DNA of 64,000 nucleotides from Kappaphycus alvarezii (lineage: Eukaryota > Rhodophyta > Florideophyceae > Gigartinales > Solieriaceae), in contig NADL03000523.1 in assembly GCA_002205965.3 (NCBI GenBank), forward strand, positions 930,001 through 994,000. Reading direction: 5' to 3'. Under the pieces are notes generated by a model that had not been told where the DNA came from, did not search any database, and saw nothing but the letters and a program-made list of their open reading frames with translations. A program made the position numbers and the translations under genes. Shown here in pieces: positions 1-9,198 of this stretch. Position 1 is the first letter of the stretch; the number at the start of each line of letters is the position of its first letter.

Positions 1-351
1 GTTCCATTCTTGCAATCAACGAGTGGACGCCCTTGTAGAAAATTCGCTCGACTTCTGTCTTTCTGGTTGTGGTCTCATCTCCCTAGGAAAATATGTTCAC
101 ATTGATCTCTCCAACAACGTCGTCTGAGCTACAGGACTAGTCTGCCAGCTTAGGGAACATCTATTCGTGTCCGAAACTGGGCCCCAGTTTGCAGATGTCC
201 TTGTACCTCTTTATCGCTCTCCGTAGGATACTAAAAGAAGGACCTTTCACTCTGTAATGGAATCTATGGCACATGTCATTCTTATTTTATGATCTGAGGC
301 ATGAAACAACCAGATTAGAAAATAATGATAACTTTACTTCATTGAGTATAA
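1..351. other. Unassigned left edge
   Basis: I see no gene, RNA or recognisable repeat here. Short open frames on both strands have no familiar motif. Confidence 0.4.
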
Positions 352-553
352 TGGGGGTTAATTTACTGTGGTAGATATGTGGGTTGGTATGCAGTAAATT
401 TGTACCGGAGCGTATATACCGTATATTGGCCAAGCCAATTGTGAAACCGTACAATGCGTCTAAAACTGTAGATGGCACTCCAATCTACCAGAAGGTGGAA
501 GGGAGGCTAGCCAGCAAACTAGCGGATTGGAGGTTACTGTCAATGCGGAGTGC
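352..553 (-). repeat. LINE 3' end fragment (minus), copy B
   Basis: This stretch is a close reverse-complement match, roughly nine bases in ten by eye, to 4238-4439. That region is the end of the plus-strand LINE copy A, its last coding bases plus 3' untranslated region. Shared landmarks are the TGGGGGTTA terminus (352-360 against 4431-4439) and the GCGGAGTGC edge. Homology stops abruptly at 553, so only about 200 bp of this copy remains. The two arms resemble long terminal inverted repeats, but only the right arm is preceded by LINE coding sequence, which explains both as LINE tails. Confidence 0.7.
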
Positions 554-1048
554 AGAAAATATAACTGGTTAGTTTTCACTGCGTTTTTCATGAGTGAGGG
601 GAATAGAGGGAGGGGTTACTGCGGGTCTTCGGATAGACGTGGGCGTTGTTTAACGGAGAGGATGGCTCTTGCATTGCTTACGTCCCGTCATTTAACTTGT
701 ATACTTAAAAAAAAATTTTGGGATGGACAATGTAGTGATGAGATCACAGTGGTCGGCTACTGCCGGACTTAATTCTACTAGCATTACCTTTGAGAGGAGT
801 GTTACAGTATGCAAATTTAATACTGAGCCACATTGCAGTTGGTACTCCATGCGATGGAACAAAATTCAACTGTATGTTGGAGTTTGTCATCTGTGTTGGC
901 CTTCGGCTCGGCCCCTGTAGAGATGCTACGGATTTACCGTATATAAGCGTCTACGATAACACAGAAATTGATTAAAAAGACAACCAAAAAAATAAGATTC
1001 TTACAGACAAGTGTGACAGCGTGCGAAGCTGTCCCTACTATACTAACA
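554..1048. other. Unassigned spacer
   Basis: No supportable gene. It lies between the LINE tail fragment and the end of the minus-strand 549-codon ORF and may hold that gene's 3' untranslated region. Confidence 0.35.
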
Positions 1049-2698
1049 CTAAATCTGCCCGTTGTCATTCTCAAGAAAAACCTCCAGCACTCTAAGTACT
1101 ACTTCTACCTCGCTATTGAACGCCGATATGGCCGTCTTCACCACAAACATTGCTCCTCGACACACTAATCCCGAGAACCAGCCCAGTACTGTGCGTACTT
1201 TTGGAGCTCTTCTTGGAATAAAATTGATAAGCCTGCGGAAATATGTCAATAGAGACGAACGAGATTCTTGTACCACAGCTCTCCAGTATCCATCATTATC
1301 AGAGATCATTGACAGACGAATGAAGATACGTCTGGCAAAAGAGAGGATATAACGAAGAGATCGACTTGAAAGATTACATGAATGAGTTCCTCGGAGTTCT
1401 GATTTCCTACATGTTCGGGGCTGACCCGAAGAAAATCCTATTGAAGATTTTCCTCCTCCACTGCTTTCACTGGAAGTAAAACAACGGCATTGTGTGACTT
1501 GTGTCGAATTCGAACTGCCATCAGTGAGATTAACGACCTGTTTTTTGTTTTTGTGAAACTCAATCTTTCCGTTATCATCCTCGAGAAAGGCCTCCAGAAC
1601 TCGAAGTACAAATCCTATCTTACTCCGTAACGCCGATACAGCCGTCTTCACCATAAAAATCACTCCTCGACTTACTAATCCCGAGAACCAGCCGAGCACT
1701 GTGCGTACTCGTACAGCTCTTTTTGGAATATAGTCGATGAGCGTGCAGAGATATCTCAACAGGGCTGTTCGTAATTCGTGTACTATATTTTTCCAATAAG
1801 CATCATTCTCAGAGACTGCGGACAGACAAATGTGGATATTGCGGGCTAAAGAGAGGACATGATGAGAATATTGAAGAGGCAGGGCAATTAAATGGTTCCC
1901 TTCGTTTTCTGATTTCCTGTACAATTGGTTCAGCCCTGAAAAGCACCCTGAAGAGAAGCTATCTCCTTCAACACTGTCACTGAAAGCAGCACATCGACCT
2001 TGTATGGCTTGTGTTAAATTCGAATTTACATCAGTTAGTTGCTTAACTTGATGTTCATGTTGCTGTAATAGTACATTGCGATTCGGGACAGTCGTTTCAG
2101 AGGGCGAGACCACCAAGTCAAAATCCGCGGATGAGCAGTTAATATAGGGAGGTCCTGTATCTAGATGCGATATCACATCACTTTCAGTTGTAAGACCCCT
2201 TACAGTTTGATAAAATTTCACATCTCCGGTGGGTCGCATACCTGATGAAGGGGGAATGGAATGACATGAACATGATTTTCTGCCTCCGCTATAGTTCCGA
2301 GAATCGTTGCAGTTGGATGGGGGCACATTCAGGCTTCGAATAACTGTAGTTATACCCGATTTTGCATCGGTGGTATTCTCAGCTTGCCATTTGGTTTGTT
2401 GGAGTGGTGTCCCCGAAATCATGACAGACGATCTGGACGTCAAGGCTGTAACTTTGGACTGTTTTGATTCATAGTTCACGTGAGATTGTAAAGAATCCAA
2501 GTGCGGCCTTACATCTTTGACCCTTGAATGCAGTTTGGTATCGCTAGAGGTGTCGCTAGAGGTGTCTGACTTGATGGGAGAGGTATGAAGTTGACAAGAG
2601 GACATCTTTTTGTTCCCACACAGTTTAGAAGAGTTGGGGTTCTTCTTTGCAGGGAATAGAAGTTTGATAATGCCTTCTAGAAGTAGTGACATTTTCAT
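1049..2698 (-). CDS. Hypothetical protein with C-terminal tandem duplication
   Basis: This is an uninterrupted 549-codon frame from an ATG at 2698. I do not recognise the protein. Residues 1-215 are low-complexity, rich in Ser, Thr and Asn, with an S-D-T triplet run near 44-54. Residues about 217-380 and 387-549 are two copies of one unit. Both contain an N-D-x-Y-W block, a helix, IP[KR]RA, then VRTVLGWFSGLV and VLRVLE.FLE[DN]DNG. The best half of each unit is about 55-60% identical in protein, and the matching DNA (about 1060-1330 against 1560-1830) is also clearly alike. The hydrophobic stretch around WFSGLV may be membrane-associated. No intron is needed. The survival of a long clean frame among wrecked elements suggests a real gene or a recent arrival. 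It could be a host gene or cargo of an unrecognised element. Confidence 0.55.
   Translation of the reverse strand: MKMSLLLEGIIKLLFPAKKNPNSSKLCGNKKMSSCQLHTSPIKSDTSSDTSSDTKLHSRVKDVRPHLDSLQSHVNYESKQSKVTALTSRSSVMISGTPLQQTKWQAENTTDAKSGITTVIRSLNVPPSNCNDSRNYSGGRKSCSCHSIPPSSGMRPTGDVKFYQTVRGLTTESDVISHLDTGPPYINCSSADFDLVVSPSETTVPNRNVLLQQHEHQVKQLTDVNSNLTQAIQGRCAAFSDSVEGDSFSSGCFSGLNQLYRKSENEGNHLIALPLQYSHHVLSLARNIHICLSAVSENDAYWKNIVHELRTALLRYLCTLIDYIPKRAVRVRTVLGWFSGLVSRGVIFMVKTAVSALRSKIGFVLRVLEAFLEDDNGKIEFHKNKKQVVNLTDGSSNSTQVTQCRCFTSSESSGGGKSSIGFSSGQPRTCRKSELRGTHSCNLSSRSLRYILSFARRIFIRLSMISDNDGYWRAVVQESRSSLLTYFRRLINFIPRRAPKVRTVLGWFSGLVCRGAMFVVKTAISAFNSEVEVVLRVLEVFLENDNGQI
1052..2050 (-). repeat. In-frame tandem duplication, two units of about 490 bp
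   Basis: Unit 1 spans about 1559-2050 and unit 2 about 1052-1540, both inside the 549-codon ORF and in the same frame. Both units stay open, so the duplication happened within coding DNA and has been tolerated. Confidence 0.75.
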
Positions 2699-3434
2699 AC
2701 AAGATAGGAAATGGGACAGTTGATTTCAAGTGGTTGCAAAACGAAAGGACGAGCTTATTATCTTAATGGAAATTGGAGAGATAACTCTTGCACGATGCAG
2801 AAAGGGGCTTTGGTTTAGCGAGGCGTTCCATGAACAGAATGAGTTCAAGAACAAGGGGTCTCAGAGCTTTATATATTCTCAAACAAAGAAGATGGTGGTC
2901 CAGTATTAGTGCAAGTAACTACATCTTGAGAGGGAATTTAAAATGCTAATAAAGATCTCCTAGCTGCACAATTAAGTGGCGAGGTGTGATGTGTTCCATT
3001 CTTAGGATTATGCTGTGATTAGCAAGTATCTATGCGAGGGAAAATAAGGGGTGTGTTTACTGTGAGATCTATAAGGCCGAAATTCTACTATCACATAGGA
3101 TAAAGCACCAGGTATCCGATGTGATGATATATCTCCAGAAGAAAGCACAACCGAAAATAGCCGATACCTGCTCAAGGTACAAAAAAACGTTAATTCCTCC
3201 ACATCGGAAAATTGCTGACTCCCATTATCTGATTTTTTCACTTTGCTAAAATAACATAACGGATTCATAAATTTGCATAAAAAATGAGCCCCCCGTTCCC
3301 CCTTTTCACGTTTACTTGCTAGTTTTCTTCTTCTTCTCTCTAAGGAATGGCCAATTTACTAGAAAATAATTGTCGACTTCCTCTCTGAAATCTAAAGCTA
3401 CTTTGTCTGTCAAATGTAAAGCACCCTGAAAAGA
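2699..3434. other. Spacer upstream of the duplicated-domain ORF
   Basis: No gene seen. The stretch upstream of 2698 would hold the promoter of the minus-strand ORF, but I see no clear TATA element that I would defend. Confidence 0.3.
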
Positions 3435-4439
3435 ATGTGGGTTTCTTTATTGAGATGTATGGGTTGGCTTGAACCCTTTAGCAATTTCTACTCCTCCAAC
3501 CCACCATCGCAGAAGAAGCTGACAGACACAATTCATATGGCTGCGCAAGAGGCCTTGCCGCTCGGAAACATCCCCACCGGCGCCTTCCGCGCTAGCATGT
3601 CCCTCCCCGGAGCCAAAGGCTGGGTCTACTGTGCACCTTGCCCAGGATTGAGGACGCACATCAAGAGCAAAGACTTCTCCGTGTGGTTCCAGTACTTTTG
3701 CAAAACCCCTTTATTCGCCCCAGGCACCCCTTACCCCCAAAGCAGGGTGTCCTTAAATGCTGGATATCTACGGGAACCACTTGCTACATTGTCGCTTTGG
3801 CTGCGAGCGGAATACTCGCCACAACAACCAGGTGACTTTACTGGGGAACGATCTTGCAAGAGCCGCCCGACGTCCTTCCATTGAACCTCGTTTACACTTC
3901 CAAAACAGGACAAGGCCGGATATCAGGGCGATGGGAGCTGTCGGTGGCACGGATTATTTCGAGGTACCCTTTGTCAACCCGCTCGCTCCGTCCCACGCAA
4001 GAGCCAGGGCTTTCAACCCACTCACAAGCCTCAACGCAGCCCACGCAGAGAAGCAGCGGAAATACCAAGGGTTCCTTGCTGAACTGCCTGGGGAGAAACA
4101 GGGTGGTTTCTGTTCCCATCTCAACGCTTGGAGGATGGCATCCGGCAGCGTTCTCCGTCGTCAAGGAACTCGCGAGAACTGTTGCCACTCGCGCAATGGA
4201 ACGGTTTTCGAAGGTTAGATGCATTCTTTTACAGCGGCACTCCGCATTGACAGTAACCTCCAATGCCGCTTGTTTGCTGGCTGGCCTCCCTTCCACCTTC
4301 TGGTAGATTGGAGTGCCATCTACAGTTTTCGATGCATTGTACGGTTTCGCAAATGGCTTGGCAAATATACGGTATCTACGCTCCGGTACAAATTTACTGG
4401 GTACCAACCCACATATCTACCACAGTAAATTAACCCCCA
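3435..4439 (+). pseudogene. LINE C-terminus and 3' UTR, copy A
   Basis: This is the C-terminal end of a non-LTR retrotransposon polyprotein. The first part (3435-3730) shows the post-RT segment with a G-A-K-G-W core, where the family usually has GAGAWL. Next comes a zinc-knuckle-like block, D-I-Y-G-N-H-L-L-H-C followed by R-x-x-R-H-N, at about 3757-3830. A restriction-like endonuclease motif follows, R-P-D-I then D-Y-F-E-V-P-F-V-N-P-L, at about 3905-3985. The tail ends at about 4304, and the remainder is 3' UTR. The frame changes at least twice (near 3750 and 4100), so the copy is dead. The CCHC plus PD-(D/E)xK-like layout is that of RLE-bearing LINEs (R2/CRE/NeSL/Hero-like). The exact clade cannot be told from the sequence alone. 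Confidence 0.75.
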
Positions 4440-4589
4440 ATTTCACACATGGAACCCATTTGGAATTGTAAATCTGCATGTCGTATTAAATACATGTAGC
4501 GATGTTCAAAGCAGTGTCCAGACCATTGATTTCGAATGCTAGCCCCAGCAACAGTGTACCAGAAAGTCTTACAGACAAGCATTTTTAGA

Positions 4590-4750
4590 AGTTACTGGCA
4601 ACGCCGAGTGTCGCTGTAGAAGAAGGAGAAAGGTTTGGGTATTTTACCCTTAGAAGAAGGGGAAAGGTCTGGATGTTTTACTCTTGGAAGAATGCCTCGA
4701 ACCTTCTAAAACCGTTCCATTAATCGTCTAGCGACAGTTCAGATTTAAGC
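4590..4750 (-). repeat. LINE 3' fragment (minus), copy C, with small insert
   Basis: Bases 4595-4622 and 4690-4740 match the reverse complement of the last coding part of copy A, including the AAAACCGTTCCATT block. Between them lie about 70 bp made of two imperfect 37-bp units (GAAAGGT.TGG.T.TTTAC.CTT) that copy A lacks. Copies A and C therefore sit tail to tail. Confidence 0.6.
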
Positions 4751-5166
4751 CGGATTTCCGGGGAAATCATGAGGTACTGCTGGTCACCTTCTAGGATATT
4801 CCGGGCCTTACTGTTAGGCGCGTGCTGATAGGAACTGATTTTGTGTCGCCGTCATCTACAGACTTTTAGTTTACTGTACCACCTCCCCTTGTCCAAAATT
4901 GCTTATAGTTCCGGTCCTTCCTCGTCCTCCGAGAGCCTTGCTTATCATTACCGCGGTCCTCTCCAAATTTACTTCCATTTATCTAGATAATTTTAAACTG
5001 TATCTACCCCTCTGAATCGATCCTAAATCAAGTTCTTTTCCCCTTTTTGCTTACCTCCTCTTCCAAATTCGCTTTTTTTGAGAAAAATGGCGCAAATGCA
5101 CTACTACAAAATCCCTTGCAGATTTATTTTACCTATTCCTAATCGATAAAACCTGCCTCGGGAGCC

Positions 5167-5174
5167 TATTTAAA
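5167..5174 (+). promoter_or_regulatory. TATTTAAA box of the plus-strand LTR
   Basis: The same octamer stands upstream of the acidic ORF in the related LTRs, on the minus strand at 8929-8936, 15583-15590 and 46732-46739. That conservation supports a real core promoter. Confidence 0.6.
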
Positions 5175-5347
5175 CCCCTTTATTCCAAGTTTCAAACGTC
5201 CCCGACTATTTTACTCATCACCCCTCTCCCCCCACATACCCAAAACACCCTTTATCCTCCGTCTACAGTCATTCACAACCAAAATGAACAACCTTCGCCC
5301 CTCCGCCCCCATCACCAAAAACCGCCCCTCTCGCCCCTTAAACGGCC

Positions 5348-5812
5348 TTGCGCTCGTTGTATATGGCCCCGACGGACGCAGACGACTACCTGCGACGCCA
5401 GACTAAGAAGAAGATAATCGAGTTCATCCGCAAGCTTTTCGTCGAGGATGAGGCCGAGGAGGTACCTGAGGGGCAGGAGTGGGAGGTCGAGGGGGGAACT
5501 GGGGAGACCTTCGAGGAGTGGGCAGCCCCGGAATTGGTCTACGAGGTTAAGGAGGACGAGGATGAGGATGAGGATGAAAACGAGGACGAGGAGGATGAAG
5601 GACAGGGAGGCATGGGAAGTGTTGGAAGGGTGGAATGTATGGAACAAGTGGTACCGACGATGGAACCGGATGGGGATATCTTTAGTAGTTTAGATATCTC
5701 CCAGGAGGAAATAGATAGTTATGAGCCGTTCGCAGATATCTGTGGGGACTGCTTGGGCAGCATGGATATTTCAGAGGCGTTGTTTGGATCTGATTTAGAG
5801 AATGGGAAATAA
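5348..5812 (+). CDS. Acidic protein ORF carried inside an LTR
   Basis: This 154-codon open piece lies within the plus-strand LTR fossil. In order it shows a charged helix (about 15-35) in which D-D-Y-L-R-R resembles the Y-N-D-Y-C-R-R of the minus-strand copies. A long Glu/Asp-rich tract follows (about 45-90). The C-terminus is conserved: V-V-P-T-M-E-P-D-G-D, then D-I-S-Q-E, then D-I-C-G-D-C-L-G-x-M-D-I and L-F-G-S-D. The ORF at 8224-8607 has the same C-terminal blocks in the same order, although the acidic tract has diverged. I know no family for it. A very acidic tract and short C-terminal motif would suit a transcriptional activator or chromatin-binding protein, but that is a guess. The host element is a fossil. 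Confidence 0.5.
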   Translation: MRSLYMAPTDADDYLRRQTKKKIIEFIRKLFVEDEAEEVPEGQEWEVEGGTGETFEEWAAPELVYEVKEDEDEDEDENEDEEDEGQGGMGSVGRVECMEQVVPTMEPDGDIFSSLDISQEEIDSYEPFADICGDCLGSMDISEALFGSDLENGK

Positions 5813-6254
5813 GAGGACCTCAATGATTGTTAGTTTCTTAAGTATCTTTTGTTTAGAGTATATCATCCACACAAACTGTTTGTATGCATTTCCTGGTACC
5901 TTCTGTAGTTTTATTCGGACTTTAGGGGTAGCCAAAAGTCTATATAGGCTGAGTAAACTGCTTCCTCATGGAGAGGTCAAGCAAGTTGGCAGACAACTTC
6001 AAGCCAAGTCCTGAGTAGTAGGGAGTTGAGAGTCAACTTCAGACCCAAGAAACCTTTTTCCTACGCTGCTCACAGAGCATCAGTGGTGGACCCTACCCCT
6101 TCCAAACTTGCTTGTAGACCTCTCAACTCTCTTCCATATACACTTCTTTTTATTCGTTGAATTTTACCACGGTAGCACTTTTGTAGCTTGCAACACCTCC
6201 TTCTTGGGGTAGTTGGTTCTGAATATCTCTTCTCCCAACGATTTACCCCTATCA

Positions 6255-7152
6255 CTTACCCGACCATATCTTTCAAAATATTAAAGCACGCTACATTCCT
6301 CCCTATATTTTACCCCTCTGCAGACAGGAATTATATTGATTGAATGCTATTTCCATTAAATTGCAGAATGGGGTTAGAACGTACCAGAATAACGCCTATG
6401 ACTGAAAGCGCTGTTCCCCCACGATTCCGAAATTGTGTGAGGAATGTGTTTTGTCCAGAACGATTTTCATTGTGTATAATGTATAATATTCATTATACGA
6501 TTTCCTTTGCTGCATTTTCAAATATCTTTGGCATCAAACTGAAGAAGGGGAACTCGGGAAGGTTATTTAATGTAACAACATCATTACATCGGTTATATCG
6601 TCCAAAAGCAAATCATTCAAACCTTTCCCCTGTATCAGATTAGCTGGCTGGTACCCGGTCAACTTGTATGCTGGTAGTGAGCATGTATGTGAAAGATTGC
6701 GATAGGCGCTGATGGTACTCCATTCTACCAGCACTCTGTCTACCCACCCCTCGTCGGAGCCTTGCCAGCGCTCGCGAGGGATTCCTCATCCGGATCGCCC
6801 TCTTACCCACCTTGGCCACGCTGCCCTACCTCCACCTCAAAGCGAGATCGTTTCGTCCCGGCGTGATCTCCCAGGAGATCATTAAAAAATTCGAAATTTC
6901 TGGATGAGATAACCGTTCGAAAAATCAAGTTTGGACGTAGTAACAATGCTGGCACCAATTAGTCGATTGGAAACTGCTACCCCCCAGTATAAGAATACTC
7001 GTTTAACGAATCCGCGGTTCAGAGGCTGTTTGTTGACACTGAAGGGTCATTGCGGACTATAATAACGAAGAAGGTAGGCTGGCTGTCTGGTTAGGAGTTA
7101 TAGTCACTCGCAGCCCGATCAGAGAGGAAAAGCAGTAATTTATCGCGGAAAG
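6255..7152. other. Spacer, possible LINE 5' UTR
   Basis: No gene is supported. The GC-richer part from about 6640 runs into the LINE reading frame at 7153 and may be its 5' untranslated region. Confidence 0.3.
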
Positions 7153-7736
7153 TTGGCGGAGGAACAGTTTTTTAACGCCGGCAGGGATCAGGTTGTGCTA
7201 GAGCACATGCCTTTGGAGGAGGTCGACGACATTACACCGGTACCTGTTTCAGATGACCTTGCTCCCACAGCTCCAAACCAGAGGCCCAACATCGCGTCTC
7301 AAAACCCCGACCTTTGTAAACAGTCTCTGCCATCTCTAAAAGAGATCTTCACAACCCACACCCCTTTCATGTCGCACAGTTCCGCGGTTATCTAGCAGAG
7401 ACTTGTGCAAAGTCGATGGACGATGCAGTGAACGCCTGTCTTGCTGATAATTCACGAGCAGCTCAGGCGCTCACAAAAATATTTCTGTTCCCAGCAGTTA
7501 TGCTTACTAACATTCACTCGCCAGATTCCTGCTCCAGTGAATACCGGTGGCACTCTATTACGGACAAAATGAGGGAAAGAATAGATTTATGGAACGCGGG
7601 GCACTTCAGAACATTATGGGCGCAAGCACTCGACCAGCCCAATCACCGCACGGCACGAGCTCGTTCCGCTTCGGACCAGCAACAGGTAAATGTAAAAAGG
7701 GCGACAAAACTGGCCAAAGAAGGTGCGTACGGAAAG
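7153..7736 (+). pseudogene. LINE copy D, N-terminal part
   Basis: The region carries the start of a LINE polyprotein. The frame from 7153 includes S-L-K-E-I-F-T-T-H-T-P. The frame from 7416 reads D-A-V-N-A-C-L-A-D-N-S-R-A-A, then F-P-A-V-M-L, then R-A-T-K-L-A-K-E-G-A-Y-G-K. That order matches the segment before the RT in this LINE type. The two frames differ, with a break at about 7390-7415. LINE homology ends at TACGGAAAG (7728-7736) and resumes with the same nine bases at 15932. The LINE was therefore split by later insertions that include the gypsy element. Confidence 0.65.
7728..7736. repeat. 9-bp direct repeat TACGGAAAG, left copy
   Basis: TACGGAAAG encodes the Y-G-K of the LINE and recurs at 15932-15940, where the LINE frame continues. 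Flanking bases differ on both sides, as expected of a 9-bp target-site duplication around the whole inserted block. Confidence 0.5.
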
Positions 7737-8223
7737 TTCCTTCTGATGCAACTCCCTCCACAAGAGTACCAAATGACAGGGGTTAATCGTCGGTAGAAGA
7801 GATATTCAGAACCCAACTACCCCAAGAAGGAGGTGTTGCAAGCGACAAAAGTGCTACCGTGGTATAGTTGAACGAATAAAAAGGAGTGTATATGGAAGAG
7901 AGCTAAGGGGGTCTACAAGCAAGTATGGAAGGGGCAGGGTCTACCACTGATGCTCTGTGAGCAGCGTAGGAAAAAGGTTTCTTGGGTCTGAAGTTGACTC
8001 TCAACTTCCTACTACTCAGGACTTGGCTTGAAGATGTCTGCCAACTTCCTTGACCTCCACAAGAGGAAGCAGTTTACTCAGCTTTTATAGACTTTTTGGG
8101 TATCCCTAAAGTCTCAAAGAAACATACTAAGAACCATAAAATGCATCAAATGGAATCGTGTGAACGAAAACGACTAACAGCAGATACTATCAGGATAAAT
8201 ATCTAGATTCTTTCCCTCATATC

Positions 8224-8607
8224 TTAGTCTTCTACATCAGAGCCAAACAGTTCCCCCAAAATATCCATTCCACCCAGGCAGTCCACACAAATATCCGCGA
8301 ACGGCTTAGAATTCTCCATTGCCTCCTGTGAAATATCTGGACCACTGAGGACGTCCCCATCCGATTCCAGAGTCGGAACCACCTTGTCCATATTTTCTGG
8401 CCCCTTCCTCACTAATCCAGCACTTTCCATGTCTCCCTCCCCCGCATCCTCCTCATCCTTCTCTTCTCTTCTCTCTTCATCCTCGTCAGAGTCATAGATC
8501 ACAATTACTCCCTCAGTCTCCCCTCCTTTCTCCATGGGAGCCCCTCCACCCGTTGTACACCAGTAGTTCCCACGGATCCACCCAGTCCTCCTCTTCATCC
8601 TCCTCAT
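8224..8607 (-). CDS. LTR-encoded acidic ORF, C-terminal piece
   Basis: This open piece lies within the 3' LTR. After a Glu/Asp-rich region it carries V-V-P-T-L-E-S-D-G-D, D-I-S-Q-E, D-I-C-V-D-C-L-G-G-M-D-I-L and L-F-G-S-D. The same blocks end the ORF at 5348-5812 and appear again at 46073-46264. The first residues, M-R-R-M-K-R-R, are an out-of-frame reading of the acidic codon repeat and are unlikely to be real. Function is unknown. Confidence 0.45.
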   Translation of the reverse strand: MRRMKRRTGWIRGNYWCTTGGGAPMEKGGETEGVIVIYDSDEDEERREEKDEEDAGEGDMESAGLVRKGPENMDKVVPTLESDGDVLSGPDISQEAMENSKPFADICVDCLGGMDILGELFGSDVED

Positions 8608-8851
8608 CCTCTTCTTCCTCTAATTCCTCTTCTCCCTCCTCTTCCTCTAACTCCTCTTCTCCCTCCTCCTCTGCCTCTTCTGCCTGCTCGAAGCAGTTAC
8701 GGCGGACCCACTCCCGAACGCGTTCCCGGTCCAACCTTCTACAGTAATCATTGTAGTCGGTTGGACCATTTGCCATCAGGACCAAAGCGTTGAGTGGACG
8801 ACAGCCTCGGGATGACTTGGTGATGGTGAGGGAAGGGCGGAGGTTGGTCAT
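8513..8851 (-). CDS. LTR-encoded acidic ORF, N-terminal piece
   Basis: The first ATG in this open piece is at 8851, about 80 bp downstream of the TATTTAAA box. It begins M-T-N-L-R-P-S, has a basic stretch with Y-N-D-Y-C-R-R-L-D-R-E-R, then E-W-V-R-R, then a Glu tract. The same N-terminal piece lies in the other LTR, with its ATG at 15505. Its place inside the LTR, just after the promoter, means it would be the first ORF on the element's transcript. No known family. Confidence 0.5.
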   Translation of the reverse strand: MTNLRPSLTITKSSRGCRPLNALVLMANGPTDYNDYCRRLDRERVREWVRRNCFEQAEEAEEEGEEELEEEEGEEELEEEEDEEDEEEDWVDPWELLVYNGWRGSHGERRGD

Positions 8852-8928
8852 GTTAAGGGCTAAAGGAAGGGGTGAGCCGATGGGGTAGTTGATGGCGGGG
8901 GGTTGCCTCAACGACGTCGACTTCGAAG

Positions 8929-8936
8929 TTTAAATA
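8929..8936 (-). promoter_or_regulatory. TATTTAAA box of the 3' LTR
   Basis: An identical octamer occurs in the 5' LTR (15583-15590) and solo LTR (46732-46739), each in the same place relative to the acidic ORF. Confidence 0.6.
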
Positions 8937-9165
8937 CTGCGACGTCTTCGAAAAGTATGTCGACCTTGGACGTGTACAGTAATGACAACTATTAATGACA
9001 CTGTGTCTTAAAATAAAAAATCAACTCATGAATTTGCCACACTCATCTAAATTAAAAATATCTTGCAAATTCAGAAACTGTAAAAATATCTTCCAAATCC
9101 AGATACTGTATCCAAATTTGGTCCTCCTCTAGATTTTTTTTCGTGTGCAAATTTTACGCACATCA

Positions 9166-9180
9166 CGCCCTCCCGCTCAA
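9166..9180 (-). other. Polypurine tract of the gypsy element
   Basis: Read on the minus strand, the bases just before the 3' LTR are TTGAGCGGGAGGGCG. A purine-rich run directly abutting the TGATGTG start of the LTR is the usual plus-strand primer site. Confidence 0.6.
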
Positions 9181-9198
9181 GACGATCCCGGCTCGTCA

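Larger units (their letters stand above)
5100..6254 (+). mobile_element. Gypsy-type LTR copy, plus strand, diverged subfamily
   Basis: This is a fossil LTR related to those at 7774-9165 and 45619-46935, in the opposite orientation. Its last 350 bp are the inverse of 7774-8120, including the TTGCAACACCTCCTTCTTGGG stretch and the CCCCTATCA terminus at 6254. It has a TATTTAAA box at 5167 and an acidic ORF downstream. The 5' edge is uncertain and could lie upstream of 5100. No internal gypsy sequence follows, so it is probably a solo or relict LTR. It is broken and clearly older than the 7774-15819 element. Confidence 0.65.
7774..9165 (-). repeat. 3' LTR of the gypsy element
   Basis: It has TG...CA ends. 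Its boundary is supported by the related solo LTR at 45619-46935, which has a clean target duplication at equivalent ends. It holds a TATTTAAA box (8929-8936) and acidic ORF pieces. Confidence 0.8.

Noticed and set aside
3854-4407. Overlapping ORFs on both strands across the LINE C-terminus, including a 171-codon minus-strand frame.
   Set aside because: Only the plus-strand frames carry the zinc-knuckle and endonuclease motifs; the minus-strand frame is a shadow.
352-4439. The 200-bp inverted arms could be the terminal repeats of a 4.1 kb DNA transposon carrying the 549-codon ORF.
   Set aside because: The right arm directly follows LINE coding sequence as its 3' end, and another tail fragment of the same kind lies at 4590-4750. 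Two LINE tails in opposite orientation explain the arms better.
8553-8747. Plus-strand poly-serine ORF, and its twin at 15021-15401.
   Set aside because: It is the antisense shadow of the Glu-rich tract of the LTR-encoded acidic ORF.
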